A stretch of DNA of 64,000 nt from Alkalicoccobacillus murimartini (lineage in GTDB: Bacteria > Bacillota > Bacilli > Bacillales > Bacillaceae_D), in contig NZ_JAUSUA010000004.1 of NCBI RefSeq assembly GCF_030813245.1, forward strand, positions 335,621 to 399,620. The letters are read 5' to 3'. Each line of letters starts with the position of its first letter. Within the stretch, counting starts at the first letter, position 1. Position numbers and translations under genes: made by a program. Below are positions 8,749 through 19,134 of this stretch, piece after piece. The notes beneath the pieces were generated by a model. It saw only the letters and a program-made list of their open reading frames with translations, did not search any database and was not told where the DNA came from.

Positions 8749-10068
8749 CTAGTTCCCTAATATTTGACTGGCAGTTTTTCTGAAATCCTCGGCTCCCTCT
8801 TCAGGAGTGATTTGGCCATACATAACGCGCTCATCTACATTTTCTAGTGCTTGTAACACTTCTGTAGATTCAGCTGGGAAGTTCGTGTCAATTGGAGAGC
8901 TATTCTCTGTGACATAATCGATATACTCATAGATCTTCGTTTCAACTTCATTTAGATCTTCTTGCATGTAGGCACGTACTTCAGCGTTAATTGGAACACC
9001 TCTGTCTGAACCAATCACATCAAACACTTCTTCTGTGTTTGTAAAGAAGTCAATAAATTTAGCTGCCTCTTCCTTGTTTTGAGAATTTTCACTCACAGAC
9101 CAAAGCATAGCTGGTTTTAGGTACATCGCATGCTCATTATTAGCTCCGGGCAGTACGTTTAGATCAAACGAATAATCTGCTGCACTTGACATAACCACCA
9201 CTTGGTTTGACCATCTAAAATCAAATGGCGCATTACCATGCACAAGCAATTCATCCTCTACCCCTTGAATTTGTTGAACAACATCATAACCAGGAGCTAC
9301 ACCATCGTCCACCATTCTTTTAGACATAGATAGGAAATCAACAAGTAATTGATCATCGCTATATCCTAAATCAGTTCCGTCTTCGTTAAACAAGGTAAAG
9401 TCTTTTTCTCTTAAATAATACTCAAACATGTTTTTTACATCTAATGAACGTGTGCCGTACGTATCTAATTCTTCGTGAATCGTATACGCAACTTCCTCAA
9501 ACTCTTCCCAAGTCCAGTTTTCACTTATTTCAACACCAGCTTCATCTAGCATCTTCTGGCTGTAAATAGCTGTAAGCGCATTCATTCCACTCGGAATTCC
9601 TAGTTGTTGATCGTCCTTCACACCTGATTCAAGTACCAGTTCATCTACTTGGCTTGTATCAATCGTGCCATTATCAACAAATTCACTTAAATCTGTTAAC
9701 AATCCTTGACTTGCATATAAGTTTAGATATTCACCAAAGTTCTGTTGCATAATGTCTGGAAGGTTGTTCCCAGCAGCTTGTGCAGCCATTCTTTCAAAGT
9801 ATCCATCAAATCCAGTAAACTCCGGTTCAATTTTCACGTGAGGATTTGCTTCCTCATACATCTCAATAATCTTAAAGGTCATATCATGTCGTTCCTGAGA
9901 ACCCCACCATGACATTCTTAACGTAACCTGCTCATCATCTCCATTACCATCACTGCCACTGCCACCAGAATTAGAGTCTCCCCCTGCATCTGATGACCCT
10001 CCACATGCAGCCAAAGCTAACGAAAGTGATAACATAGAAGCTGATAGAAACAACATTTTCTTTTTCAT
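8749..10068 (-). CDS. Extracellular sugar-binding lipoprotein (tandem copy 2)
   Basis: 439 aa solute-binding protein of the CUT1/YesO type. Lipoprotein signal: MKKK, hydrophobic core, lipobox LALAAC with Cys22, then a Gly/Ser/Asp linker. The mature part has RMSWWGSQERHD, family motif ANPHVKIEPEFTGFDGYFER, and an aromatic-rich ligand region. It is a tandem paralogue of the protein at 10269-11585. About the first 130 residues are almost identical between the two, the rest more diverged. It has its own promoter region with a cre box and leads directly into the permease genes, so this copy is the likely main receptor. Ligand unknown. Confidence 0.9.
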   Translation of the reverse strand: MKKKMLFLSASMLSLSLALAACGGSSDAGGDSNSGGSGSDGNGDDEQVTLRMSWWGSQERHDMTFKIIEMYEEANPHVKIEPEFTGFDGYFERMAAQAAGNNLPDIMQQNFGEYLNLYASQGLLTDLSEFVDNGTIDTSQVDELVLESGVKDDQQLGIPSGMNALTAIYSQKMLDEAGVEISENWTWEEFEEVAYTIHEELDTYGTRSLDVKNMFEYYLREKDFTLFNEDGTDLGYSDDQLLVDFLSMSKRMVDDGVAPGYDVVQQIQGVEDELLVHGNAPFDFRWSNQVVVMSSAADYSFDLNVLPGANNEHAMYLKPAMLWSVSENSQNKEEAAKFIDFFTNTEEVFDVIGSDRGVPINAEVRAYMQEDLNEVETKIYEYIDYVTENSSPIDTNFPAESTEVLQALENVDERVMYGQITPEEGAEDFRKTASQILGN

Positions 10069-10089
10069 GAAGCAACCCCCTTTAATGTT

Positions 10090-10103
10090 TGAAAGCGCTT
10101 TCT
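10090..10103. promoter_or_regulatory. CcpA cre site upstream of binding protein copy 2
   Basis: TGAAAGCGCTTTCT matches the cre consensus TGWAANCGNTNWCA at 13 of 14 positions and contains a 12-base perfect palindrome. It lies about 20 bp before the start codon, downstream of the presumed promoter, consistent with roadblock repression during growth on preferred sugars. Confidence 0.85.
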
Positions 10104-10230
10104 AGATCTGTTAATATCGTACACTATCTATTTTTTGGATGTAATCAAATAATCAGATACTTTATGTTCAAAAATCAGAGGTGCTGATTTTGATCAAGTA
10201 TTTTCCCATACATGTAAGAATGTTTCCATC

Positions 10231-10260
10231 AAAAAAAGAGACCCCTTAAGGAGTCTCTTT
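10231..10260 (-). terminator. Terminator after binding protein copy 1
   Basis: Eleven-base-pair stem (10235-10245 with 10250-10260, one G-U pair in minus-strand RNA), TTAA loop, then a T run from A10231-10237. It insulates copy 1 from copy 2, which must rely on its own promoter. Confidence 0.82.
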
Positions 10261-10268
10261 CTACTATG

Positions 10269-11585
10269 TTAATTCCCCAATATTGAACCAGCTGCTTTTC
10301 TAAATTCTTCAGCACCTTCTTCTGGAGTAATCTGTCCATACATCACTCGCTCATCAATTTGATTTAACTCTTGTAGGATTTCTGATGATTGTGAAGGGAA
10401 GTTCGTATCAATTGGTGAGCTATTCTCTGTAACAAAATCAATATAATCATAGATCTTTGTTTCCACTTCATCCAAATCTGCACGCATATTCTCACGGATT
10501 TCATTATTGACTGGTACTCCTCGATCTGATCCAATGGCTTCAAATACCTCTTCAGTGTTCGTAAAGAAGTTTATGAAGTTTGCAGCTTCTTGTTTATGTG
10601 CCGAATTCTCACTAACGGACCATAGCATAGCCGGTTTTAAGTACATTCCCTGTTGTATGTTATCACCAGGTAGTACATTTAGATCAAATGAATAATCGGC
10701 TGCCTGTGACATGATTTTCACCTGATTAGACCATCTCAGATCAAATGGTACGTTTTTATGAACGATAATCTCATCTTCAATCCCTTGGATCTGTTGGACT
10801 ACATCGTACCCAGGAGCTACCCCGTCATCCACTGCCGTCTTAGCTCTAGTTAAATAATCCGTTAATAATTGATCATCCTCGTATCCAAGGTCTGTTCCAT
10901 CGTCATTAAATAAAGCATACCCATTTTCTCTTAAAAAGTACTCAAAGATATTTCCTGCTTCATATGAGCGTGTGCCATATGTGTCTAATTCTTCATGTAC
11001 TTTTGTCGCAATCTCATCAAAATCTTCCCATGTCCAATCATTAGTAGGTAACTCTGCTCCAGCTTCTTCAATCATTTCTTTATTGTACATTACAGTCAAT
11101 GCGTTTGTACCTGTAGGCATACCGAGAAATTGGTCATCCTTCATACCCGATTGAACGATGGATTCATCCACCTTACTTAAATCAATGGTTCCATCATCGA
11201 CAAATTCATTTAGATCCGTCAACAACCCTTGACTCGCATATAGGTTTAGATATTCACCAAAGTTCTGTTGCATGATGTCCGGTAGATTGTTCCCGGCAGC
11301 TTGTGCAGCCATTCTTTCAAAGTATCCATCAAATCCGGTAAACTCCGGCTCGATTTTTACATGAGGGTTTGCTTCTTCATACATTTCAATAATCTTGAAG
11401 GTCATATCATGACGTTCTTGAGAACCCCACCATGACATTCTTAATGTGATCTGCTCATCATCTCCGTTCCCTTCACTGCCTCCAGAATTAGCGTCTCCCC
11501 CTGCATCTGATGACCCTCCACATGCAGCTAAAGCTAACGAAAGTGATAACATAGAAGCTGATAGAAACAACATTTTCTTTTTCAT
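10269..11585 (-). CDS. Extracellular sugar-binding lipoprotein (tandem copy 1)
   Basis: 438 aa lipoprotein receptor, same architecture as its neighbour: signal peptide with LALAAC lipobox, Gly/Ser linker, SWWGSQERHD, PHVKIEPEFTGFDGYFER, and C-terminal DERVMYGQITPEEGAEEFRK. Signal peptide and early mature domain are nearly identical to copy 2, while residues beyond about 135 differ at many positions, including the presumed ligand pocket. Even the upstream sequence (cre box and promoter area) is duplicated. It ends in a strong terminator, so it is a one-gene unit. It could bind a related sugar and share the permeases. Confidence 0.9.
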   Translation of the reverse strand: MKKKMLFLSASMLSLSLALAACGGSSDAGGDANSGGSEGNGDDEQITLRMSWWGSQERHDMTFKIIEMYEEANPHVKIEPEFTGFDGYFERMAAQAAGNNLPDIMQQNFGEYLNLYASQGLLTDLNEFVDDGTIDLSKVDESIVQSGMKDDQFLGMPTGTNALTVMYNKEMIEEAGAELPTNDWTWEDFDEIATKVHEELDTYGTRSYEAGNIFEYFLRENGYALFNDDGTDLGYEDDQLLTDYLTRAKTAVDDGVAPGYDVVQQIQGIEDEIIVHKNVPFDLRWSNQVKIMSQAADYSFDLNVLPGDNIQQGMYLKPAMLWSVSENSAHKQEAANFINFFTNTEEVFEAIGSDRGVPVNNEIRENMRADLDEVETKIYDYIDFVTENSSPIDTNFPSQSSEILQELNQIDERVMYGQITPEEGAEEFRKAAGSILGN

Positions 11586-11607
11586 GAAGCAACCCCCCTC
11601 ATAATTT

Positions 11608-11621
11608 TGAAAGCGCTTTCT
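11608..11621. promoter_or_regulatory. CcpA cre site upstream of binding protein copy 1
   Basis: The same 14-base TGAAAGCGCTTTCT as before copy 2, about 23 bp before the start codon. The flanking 11625-11675 sequence also resembles that before copy 2 (GTTAATATC, TACACATCT-like and ATCAAAT blocks in the same order), so the whole control region was duplicated with the gene. Confidence 0.85.
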
Positions 11622-11685
11622 TTAACAGTTAATATCTTACACCATCTAAATTTGGGATGCAATCAAATATTTCCATATTTTTAAG

Positions 11686-13284
11686 TTAATGATCTGATGT
11701 GCTAAAATTATTTTCTTTGTATTCGCTTGGAGTAAATCCAGTTTGTTTTTTAAACACCTGACTGAAATACCGAGGGTTATTTCCAAATCCAACTTGCTCA
11801 GCGATCTCAGATATCTTTAGTTGTTCCGATTTTTGTATAGATTCAATGGCTTTATCAATTCTTAACTTCACTAGATAATTGGAAAATTTCTCTCCTACTT
11901 CCTTTTTGAATAACTTCCCAAGATAATCTGAATTCATGTAGAAAATATCATTTGATAACTGTAAGAGAGACAGATCACTATCCGAATAATGACTATCAAC
12001 ATATTCACATACTTGATGGATGGTTGAACTTAGGCGTTGTTTAGTTGATGTATAGTTCTCTTGTGCTACGCTTATCGCTGCTTCATAAATAAACTCTTCA
12101 ACCTGCTTAAGTGTTTGAAATTGTTGAAAATGAATGACCTGTTTAAATAAAGATTCCATTACCTCTTTTTTTGTCTGTCTAATAATGGACATAAATAACT
12201 CAAGGCTATGTGCTTTGACAATGCTCACATCATACTTCATCCGAGACACGTAGGCAAAATACTCATCCAAATACTCTTTTGTTTCTTCAAGGTTTCCACT
12301 TCGAAGGTACATCAGCAAGTCTTCATGATTAAACTGAAGTTCATCAAAACGAAAGCCTTGCTCGGCTATTTCACCAGTGGAAATAATTCCTCCACTCCCT
12401 ACATAGAAACGCTGCGCCAGCCCTTGAAGAGCTTCTCTATACATTCTCCTAAGCTGCGTGACATTTTCTTCGCTACTTATTGCACTCGTAAATGTCAATT
12501 GATAAAAGTATAAAAAATCCTCTTTTACTTCTTTTAATGTCTTAATTAGTACCTGATCGGATTCACTTTCAATGACTAGCACGACTTTCTCACCAATCGT
12601 TGTCGATAAAAGAATGGTCTGTGTTTGCTCCATTTTTTCAGTGACTATTTCTTTCAGTGCAAAAAAGTGCTCAAATTCTGCCGGTCCAGCTACCTTTTTC
12701 TTATCAACCAAGTCATCAATTTGCAGGACTAATAACTTGAGCGGTTCTGAGGTATAATCTGAGCCAAACAATTGCTGAAAATGATCCCACTCTAGAGTTC
12801 CAAACGAATTATCAGAAAGAACCTCTTTCAAAATTTGCGCCTTTGCTTTTGGCATAATCTGCTGAAGTCGCTTTTTCATGTTCTGAACAAATAAATCATT
12901 GGCATTCTGATCATTTAACTCTGATACGATATCCGTCAGAGCAGCTTCAATTTTCTTTTCATTAGAAGGTTTAAGCAAATAGTGTCTTACATTGTGCTCC
13001 ATTGCAGATTTTGCAAATTCGAACTCATCATGCCCAGACAGAATCATCCACTTAATACTTGGATAGGCTGCATGAGCTTTCTTAATTAGTTCTACCCCGT
13101 TCATACCTGGCATCTTGATATCAGTAATAACAATATCAGGCATATCTTTTTCAATTAGTTCAAATGCTTCCACACCATTACTTGCTTTAGCCATCAACTT
13201 CACTTCACAGGCTTTCCAATCCACTACAGCAGCAATTCCCTCTAGAATATTAATCTCATCGTCCACTAGAAGAACCTTATACAT
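11686..13284 (-). CDS. AraC-type response regulator of a YesMN-like two-component system
   Basis: 532 aa. Receiver domain at residues 1-120 with acidic pocket DDE at 8-10, phospho-acceptor Asp55 in IVITDIKMPG, and the conserved Lys in LLKPSNEKK. A long middle region (about 130-420) has no clear motif. The C-terminus (about 425-525) is an AraC HTH pair with LGKLFKKEVGEKFSNYLVKL and the second-helix signature IAEQVGFGNNPRYFSQVFKK. This matches YesN and close relatives that activate oligosaccharide ABC importers. It follows the kinase gene by six bp and is the probable activator of the two binding-protein promoters downstream. Confidence 0.9.
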   Translation of the reverse strand: MYKVLLVDDEINILEGIAAVVDWKACEVKLMAKASNGVEAFELIEKDMPDIVITDIKMPGMNGVELIKKAHAAYPSIKWMILSGHDEFEFAKSAMEHNVRHYLLKPSNEKKIEAALTDIVSELNDQNANDLFVQNMKKRLQQIMPKAKAQILKEVLSDNSFGTLEWDHFQQLFGSDYTSEPLKLLVLQIDDLVDKKKVAGPAEFEHFFALKEIVTEKMEQTQTILLSTTIGEKVVLVIESESDQVLIKTLKEVKEDFLYFYQLTFTSAISSEENVTQLRRMYREALQGLAQRFYVGSGGIISTGEIAEQGFRFDELQFNHEDLLMYLRSGNLEETKEYLDEYFAYVSRMKYDVSIVKAHSLELFMSIIRQTKKEVMESLFKQVIHFQQFQTLKQVEEFIYEAAISVAQENYTSTKQRLSSTIHQVCEYVDSHYSDSDLSLLQLSNDIFYMNSDYLGKLFKKEVGEKFSNYLVKLRIDKAIESIQKSEQLKISEIAEQVGFGNNPRYFSQVFKKQTGFTPSEYKENNFSTSDH

Positions 13285-13290
13285 GTCATA

Positions 13291-15012
13291 TCACTCCTCA
13301 ACATTAGGAAGGGTTATGAAAACCGTTGTTCCTTTATCCAATTCACTTTCGATGGATAAACCATAGGCCTCACCAAACATCAAATGAATTCGTTCTATAA
13401 TGTTGTACAAACCAATACCTGAGCGTTTAGGCTTTACGTTACCTGCATAAATAGACTGGATGGTTGCTTCATCCATACCCACTCCGTTATCACGAATGGA
13501 TATCGTGACTTTACTCTCAGTGCACCGAATGTTGACGTCAATTGTGCAAACTGAAATGACTTCTTCAAGACTGTGCTGGATCGCATTTTCAATAATCGGT
13601 TGAATCGTTAACTTAGGAATACGATACGCACTCATATTCTCAGGGTGCTCCAAGGTAAATTGCAATCGCTCCTTATAACGATATTTCTGAATAACCATAT
13701 AGGCTCGGACAATATCGAGTTCTTCATCAATTGTTATGAGAGGTTCCTTTTTACTAATAATATTCCTCATCATATTACCTAATGCTTCAGCTATTTGGGA
13801 GATATCTGACTGCTTATTCATCTTGGCAAGCCAGTTAATTGAATCCAGTGTATTATAAAGAAAATGCGGATTTATCTGTGCCTGAAGCGCACGATATTCC
13901 GTTTCTTTAATTATGAGCTGCTTTGTATAATTTTCTCTTATTAACGTGTTAATTTTCTCAATCATCAAATCAAAATTTGTATGAAGCTGTCCTATCTCAT
14001 CATAAGGAGAATGCTTGTCAGTTGTCCCTAAGCTCTCAAATTTCCCTTCTTGCACATGCTTCATCTTACTTGTTAATTCTTCTAACGGCTTTGAAATCGC
14101 TCTTGCTAAACTCCTACTAATTAGAAGAATAATTGCTAAAAATAAGATGAATGAAAAAATCATTAGACCATTTAACCATTTAGTCTGTCCTGTAACTTGA
14201 TCAAAGGGCAGAATATTATAATAAAAGAGTTCAGAGTGCCTAGACCTTTGTGAAGTTATAAAATACTCACTTCCACTTAGATCCATTACCTGATAACCTG
14301 AGCTCTCAGTCGGCTCTAACTGACTTTCTGATCCTTCCTCCATATTATTTGTATACATGATTTCTTCGTCTTTCATAATCACAAAGCTCTTATCTGGTGA
14401 AAAATTAAGAGAACCTGATATAAAATCCCCCATATCTATAGTGATAATAACCGCACCCAAATAGACAAGACTCAAATCACTCATTTTTCTCATCTCTCTA
14501 GTAGAAACCAGTACCCCTTCATCTGTAATAGACTGCCAGGTATTTGCCCCACCTGCTTCTTTCATATCTTCTGTCCACTCTCGATCAATTTCTTGACCAA
14601 TTCGGTTGTCACCAACCACGTATATCTCCCCAAACGTATCTACTACATGTATAGACGAAATATACTTCTCTTGAGAATAATAGGCATTCAATCGGTCAAT
14701 AAGCAGTCGTTTTGTCCGGTACACATCATATCCAAAGTATTCATAATTGATGCCTTCCATATAGTTTTGAATCACGGAATCCGTGTTAATTTGGAATGAT
14801 ATCTGTTCTATTTTCCTAAGTTCCTCATCAAGAACAGTAGATGTGAGGCTTAATGTATTTGCTGATTCATCATAGACTTGTTTTTCATAGACAGCGGTTA
14901 TGAAATGAAAGCTAATTGTTCCCATCAAACAAAAGAACACTAACTGCAAGATAGCAATTGTTATGATTTTATTTTTTATACCCTTCCCTTTTCTACGACC
15001 CCACTTAATCAT
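13291..15012 (-). CDS. YesM-like sensor histidine kinase
   Basis: 573 aa. Transmembrane helices at about 15-39 and 281-299 bracket a 240-residue extracellular sensor (dCache-like). A HAMP linker follows (about 300-352), then a His_kinase domain with phospho-acceptor His383 in ALQAQINPHFLYNTLDSINW, and an HATPase domain with N-box IQPIIENAIQHSL and G-boxes DNGVGMD and SGIGLYNI. This is the LytS/YesM class. The extracellular domain probably senses the sugar or sugar-loaded binding protein. It is the first gene of the module. A cre-like site lies upstream at 15047-15060. Confidence 0.9.
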   Translation of the reverse strand: MIKWGRRKGKGIKNKIITIAILQLVFFCLMGTISFHFITAVYEKQVYDESANTLSLTSTVLDEELRKIEQISFQINTDSVIQNYMEGINYEYFGYDVYRTKRLLIDRLNAYYSQEKYISSIHVVDTFGEIYVVGDNRIGQEIDREWTEDMKEAGGANTWQSITDEGVLVSTREMRKMSDLSLVYLGAVIITIDMGDFISGSLNFSPDKSFVIMKDEEIMYTNNMEEGSESQLEPTESSGYQVMDLSGSEYFITSQRSRHSELFYYNILPFDQVTGQTKWLNGLMIFSFILFLAIILLISRSLARAISKPLEELTSKMKHVQEGKFESLGTTDKHSPYDEIGQLHTNFDLMIEKINTLIRENYTKQLIIKETEYRALQAQINPHFLYNTLDSINWLAKMNKQSDISQIAEALGNMMRNIISKKEPLITIDEELDIVRAYMVIQKYRYKERLQFTLEHPENMSAYRIPKLTIQPIIENAIQHSLEEVISVCTIDVNIRCTESKVTISIRDNGVGMDEATIQSIYAGNVKPKRSGIGLYNIIERIHLMFGEAYGLSIESELDKGTTVFITLPNVEE

Positions 15013-15046
15013 CCTTCGCCACCACTCTCATAAAGGATCATTCAAA

Positions 15047-15060
15047 TTAAAGCGTTTACA
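15047..15060. promoter_or_regulatory. cre-like site upstream of the YesM-like kinase gene
   Basis: Read on the minus strand: TGTAAACGCTTTAA, 13 of 14 matches to TGWAANCGNTNWCA. It is 34 bp before the kinase start, so CcpA may also repress synthesis of the sensor itself. Confidence 0.65.
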
Positions 15061-15225
15061 TACCATGTTTATTATTCTAACAGATTAATCCAAAACAAGG
15101 CTATCATTTATGAAGAAAAGTGACATACTATATGTTTGTTCAAGCTATTTATCCAAAATCCTTTTAATATGGTAGTATAGGAACAGCAATAAAAGCCATA
15201 GCATGGTTTATAAAGGAGATTCCCT

Positions 15226-16491
15226 ATGTATGATGTAATCGTGATTGGAGGCGGCCCCTCTGGTCTAATGGCATCTGTTGCTGCCGCAGAAAACGGAGCA
15301 CGTGTGCTTTTAATAGATAAAGGTAATAAACTTGGTCGTAAGTTAGCCATATCTGGTGGTGGACGATGTAATGTAACCAACCGCATGGAACGAAAGGAAT
15401 TGATTGAACACATTCCTGGTAATGGAAAGTTCATGCACAGTCCATTTGCGACGTTTGATAATGAGGATATTATACGTTTCTTCGAAGATTTAGGCATTGA
15501 ACTGAAACAAGAAGACCGCGGACGTATGTTCCCAGTAAATGACAAAGCTCAAACAGTTGTTGATACGTTACTTCGGAGAATACGCGAATTAAACGTAACA
15601 ATCTGGACTGACTCAGCTGTGAAAACGATCGACTATGAGAATGGACAAGTGGCGGCTGTAAAGTTATTGGATGGTCAAGTGCTTAACACCCGATCCGTTA
15701 TTGTAGCTACAGGAGGAAAATCCGTTCCTCACACAGGTTCAACAGGTGATGGATACCCTTGGGCAAAAAAAGCAGGTCATACCATTACCGAGCTCTATCC
15801 TACCGAGGTACCCATCACTTCCGTCGATTCATTTGTTAAGAAAAAAGTTCTACAAGGTCTCTCTGTACGCGACATAGAATTATCAGTGATCAATCCAAAA
15901 GGTAAGATCATCAAAACACACGAAGGCGATATGATTTTTACCCACTTTGGTGTATCAGGTCCAGCGGCATTGCGTTGCAGTCAATATGTCGTAAAAGCAC
16001 TAAAGAAATTTGATGTCCCATCGATTCAGTTACGACTAGATTTATTTCCTACAAAATCAGAAGAAGATCTATTCCAAGAGCTTTGGAAGCTTGTAAAAGC
16101 AGAGCCAAAGAAACAACTGAAGAACGTGCTAAAGGGAACAACTCAAGAGCGAATGCAAGCATATCTATACGACATCCATTCCATAAACGCTGAATCAACT
16201 TGTGCCAACATATCGCACGATGTCTTACGTCAATTGGCGAAATCAATGAAACAATTTATCATTCAAGCCACTGGTACACTTTCCATTGAAAAAGCCTTTG
16301 TTACTGGAGGCGGTGTGTCCGTTAAAGAAATCGAACCAAAAACGATGCACTCAAGAAAAGCAGAAGGACTTTACTTTTGCGGAGAAGTACTAGATATCCA
16401 TGGCTACACGGGCGGGTATAATATTACATGTGCCTTCTCTACTGGATACACAGCTGGAAAATCAGCAGCGTTAAGACCTAGTGAATCATAA
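15226..16491 (+). CDS. ytfP: HI0933/YtfP family NAD(P)/FAD-dependent oxidoreductase
   Basis: 421 aa flavoprotein. The N-terminal dinucleotide fold [20 protein letters not shown] is followed by the family signature [18 protein letters not shown], with [17 protein letters not shown] in the middle and the C-terminal [28 protein letters not shown] block that closes the FAD site. No experimentally settled function for the family. ATG 15226 follows AAAGGAG. It is divergent from the two-component system, ends in a strong terminator and sits in the ytgP-ytfP-leuS neighbourhood, as in B. subtilis. Confidence 0.92.
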   Translation: MYDVIVIGGGPSGLMASVAAAENGARVLLIDKGNKLGRKLAISGGGRCNVTNRMERKELIEHIPGNGKFMHSPFATFDNEDIIRFFEDLGIELKQEDRGRMFPVNDKAQTVVDTLLRRIRELNVTIWTDSAVKTIDYENGQVAAVKLLDGQVLNTRSVIVATGGKSVPHTGSTGDGYPWAKKAGHTITELYPTEVPITSVDSFVKKKVLQGLSVRDIELSVINPKGKIIKTHEGDMIFTHFGVSGPAALRCSQYVVKALKKFDVPSIQLRLDLFPTKSEEDLFQELWKLVKAEPKKQLKNVLKGTTQERMQAYLYDIHSINAESTCANISHDVLRQLAKSMKQFIIQATGTLSIEKAFVTGGGVSVKEIEPKTMHSRKAEGLYFCGEVLDIHGYTGGYNITCAFSTGYTAGKSAALRPSES

Positions 16492-16526
16492 AAAAGAACG
16501 AACGCGATCAGCGTTCGTTCTTTTTT
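16491..16526 (+). terminator. Terminator after ytfP
   Basis: Fifteen-base-pair perfect stem (16491-16505 with 16511-16525), five-base loop, T run. Confidence 0.9.
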
Positions 16527-16608
16527 AGAGGTATGTTTTCGGATTATTAGATGTTTCCCCCTCTCTCTCCAGGATTAGTGCAGATCCTCACACATATCTA
16601 ACGCAAAA

Positions 16609-16645
16609 AAAACTCATCAAGCCTTATAGAGGACTGATGAGTTTT
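16609..16645 (-). terminator. Terminator after leuS
   Basis: Stem ACTCATCA/TGATGAGT with a partly paired 15-base interior (GTCC/GGCT region) and, on the minus strand, a T run from A16605-16612. Confidence 0.8.
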
Positions 16646-16650
16646 TCCTA

Positions 16651-19071
16651 TTATCCTACAACGATATTCACTAACTTCCCTGGTACGGCAATTACTTTGC
16701 GTATTGTTTTATCAGCAATTGCTTCTTGTACGGTTTCATCTGCACGAGCAAGCTCTTCCATTTGCTCACGAGAAGAATCGGCTGGGATTACGAGTTTCGC
16801 TTTCAGTTTGCCGTTAATTTGTACAACGACTTCGACTTCGTTTTCTACAAGCATCGCTTCGTCATACTCAGGCCATGTGGCGTAAGTGATTGTATCCGTA
16901 TGACCTAGCTTAGACCATAATTCTTCTGCCAAGTGAGGAGCGATAGGTGAAAGAATTTTCACAAAGCCTTCCATCTGCTCTTTAGGCAGTGTCTCTTGCT
17001 TATACGCTTCGTTAATGTAGACCATCATCTGTGAGATGCCGACATTAAAACGCAATTCCTTAAAGTCCTCTGTTACCTTTTTGATCGTTTGGTGATAGAC
17101 ACGAGTAAGTGACTCTGATCCTGCTCCGTCTTTAATAGAAGGACTCAAATCACCAGATACTTCCTCAATAAATAATCTCCAAATTCTCTCAAGGAAACGA
17201 CGTGATCCGTCTAGACCATTTGTGGACCAGGCAATGGTTCCATCAAGTGGTCCCATAAACATTTCATATAAGCGCAATGTGTCAGCACCGTGTGATTTGA
17301 TGACATCGTCTGGATTCACTACATTACCTTTTGACTTACTCATCTTCTCATTGTTTTCACCCAAGATCATACCTTGATTGTACAAGCGTTGGAACGGTTC
17401 TTTTGTTGGAACCACACCGATGTCATACAAGAATTTATGCCAGAAACGAGCGTATAATAAATGTAGAACTGCGTGCTCTTGTCCTCCAATATACATATCA
17501 ACAGGCAGCCATTCCTTTAAGATTTCAGGATCAGCCAAGGCTTCTGAATTATCAGGATCAAGGTAACGAAGGTAGTACCAGCAGCTTCCTGCCCACTGTG
17601 GCATTGTATTCGTTTCTCTGCGTCCTTTCATTCCTGTAGCTGGATCCGTAACCTCTAACCATTCCTTCGCATTAGCAAGTGGAGATTCTCCTACTCCAGA
17701 TGGCTTGATCTCTTCCATTTCAGGCAAGATCAAAGGCAATTGCTCTTCAGGTACGGTTGTTGATGTTCCATCTTCCCAGTGAATCACAGGAATAGGCTCA
17801 CCCCAGTAACGTTGACGGCTAAACAACCAGTCACGTAAACGATACGTTACCTTTTTAGTACCGACTGATTTTTCTTCAAGCCACGTAATGGCGGTCGTAA
17901 TTGCTTCTTCCTTGCCTAACCCATTAAGGAAATCAGAATTTACATGCTCGCCGTCTCCAGTATAGGCTTCTTTCTCAACATTTCCGCCTGCAACGACTTC
18001 ACGAATTGGCAATGAAAAAGCTGTCGCAAATTCGTAATCACGCTCATCATGTGCCGGAACCGCCATAATAGCACCTGTTCCATAACTGACTAGCACGTAA
18101 TCGGCAATCCAGACTGGCACACGCTCTCCATTAATCGGATTAATCGCGTATGCACCAGTAAACGCTCCTGATTTTTCCTTCGAAAGCTCTGTACGCTCAA
18201 GATCACTTTTAGTTGCTACTTTCTTTTGGTAGGCTTCAATTGCTTCTTTTTGCTCATCTGATGTGATCGTTGACACTAGTTTATGCTCTGGCGCAAGAAC
18301 CATATAGGTTGCTCCAAATAACGTGTCTGGACGAGTGGTGAATACAGAGATTACATCATCGAAACCATCAAGTTGAAATTCAACCTGTGCACCTTCTGAA
18401 CGACCAATCCAGTTTCGCTGCATATCTTTTAAGCTCTCAGGCCAATCAAGATCTTCTAAGTCTTCAAGCAAACGATCCGCATACTTTGTAATACGTAATA
18501 CCCACTGTCTCATTGGGCGACGCTCTACTGGATGACCACCACGTTCACTTAACCCATCAATGATTTCTTCATTAGCTAATACAGTTCCTAGTGCCGGGCA
18601 CCAGTTCACAGCAACCTCATCTACATAAGCAAGGCCTTTTTCATAAAGCTTAATAAAAATCCACTGTGTCCATTTATAATAATTTGGATCCGTTGTATCT
18701 ACTTCACGATCCCAGTCATATGAAAACCCTAGCTCTTTTATTTGTCTACGGAAAGTATTGATATTTAACTGGGTAAAAGCTGCAGGAGCATTGCCTGTAT
18801 CAATGGCATATTGCTCAGCAGGAAGGCCAAACGCGTCCCAGCCCATAGGATGCATCACTTCATACCCCTGCATTCTCTTCATTCTCGAAAGAATATCGGT
18901 TGCTGTCATTCCTTCAGGGTGACCAACATGTAGCCCTGCTCCTGATGGATATGGGAACATGTCTAAAGCATAAAACTTCGGTTTGTCGCTAGATGTATTT
19001 GTACGGAACGTCTTATTTTGTTCCCAGTACGCTTGCCATTTTGTTTCAATTTTATTATGTGAAAAAGACAT
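16651..19071 (-). CDS. leuS: Leucyl-tRNA synthetase
   Basis: 806 aa, the bacterial length. Charges tRNA-Leu in the cytoplasm. Class I signatures: HVGH at 48-51 in [14 protein letters not shown] and KMSKS in [13 protein letters not shown]. The CP1 editing domain shows [18 protein letters not shown] and [15 protein letters not shown] with the editing Asp. The C-terminal part has the anticodon-binding domain and a final small domain ending [16 protein letters not shown]. It is preceded by a T-box leader with a Leu CTC specifier and a near-consensus promoter, so expression should rise when uncharged tRNA-Leu accumulates. Confidence 0.98.
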   Translation of the reverse strand: MSFSHNKIETKWQAYWEQNKTFRTNTSSDKPKFYALDMFPYPSGAGLHVGHPEGMTATDILSRMKRMQGYEVMHPMGWDAFGLPAEQYAIDTGNAPAAFTQLNINTFRRQIKELGFSYDWDREVDTTDPNYYKWTQWIFIKLYEKGLAYVDEVAVNWCPALGTVLANEEIIDGLSERGGHPVERRPMRQWVLRITKYADRLLEDLEDLDWPESLKDMQRNWIGRSEGAQVEFQLDGFDDVISVFTTRPDTLFGATYMVLAPEHKLVSTITSDEQKEAIEAYQKKVATKSDLERTELSKEKSGAFTGAYAINPINGERVPVWIADYVLVSYGTGAIMAVPAHDERDYEFATAFSLPIREVVAGGNVEKEAYTGDGEHVNSDFLNGLGKEEAITTAITWLEEKSVGTKKVTYRLRDWLFSRQRYWGEPIPVIHWEDGTSTTVPEEQLPLILPEMEEIKPSGVGESPLANAKEWLEVTDPATGMKGRRETNTMPQWAGSCWYYLRYLDPDNSEALADPEILKEWLPVDMYIGGQEHAVLHLLYARFWHKFLYDIGVVPTKEPFQRLYNQGMILGENNEKMSKSKGNVVNPDDVIKSHGADTLRLYEMFMGPLDGTIAWSTNGLDGSRRFLERIWRLFIEEVSGDLSPSIKDGAGSESLTRVYHQTIKKVTEDFKELRFNVGISQMMVYINEAYKQETLPKEQMEGFVKILSPIAPHLAEELWSKLGHTDTITYATWPEYDEAMLVENEVEVVVQINGKLKAKLVIPADSSREQMEELARADETVQEAIADKTIRKVIAVPGKLVNIVVG

Positions 19072-19134
19072 TGCGTTTCCTCCTGTTTTCTATTATGGTC
19101 CAGTAAGTTGTTTGCCTATGAGTCCGTTTGCATA

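Noticed and set aside
15108..15545. Minus-strand frame opposite the start of ytfP
   Set aside because: Shadow of ytfP; codon pattern follows the flavoprotein on the other strand.
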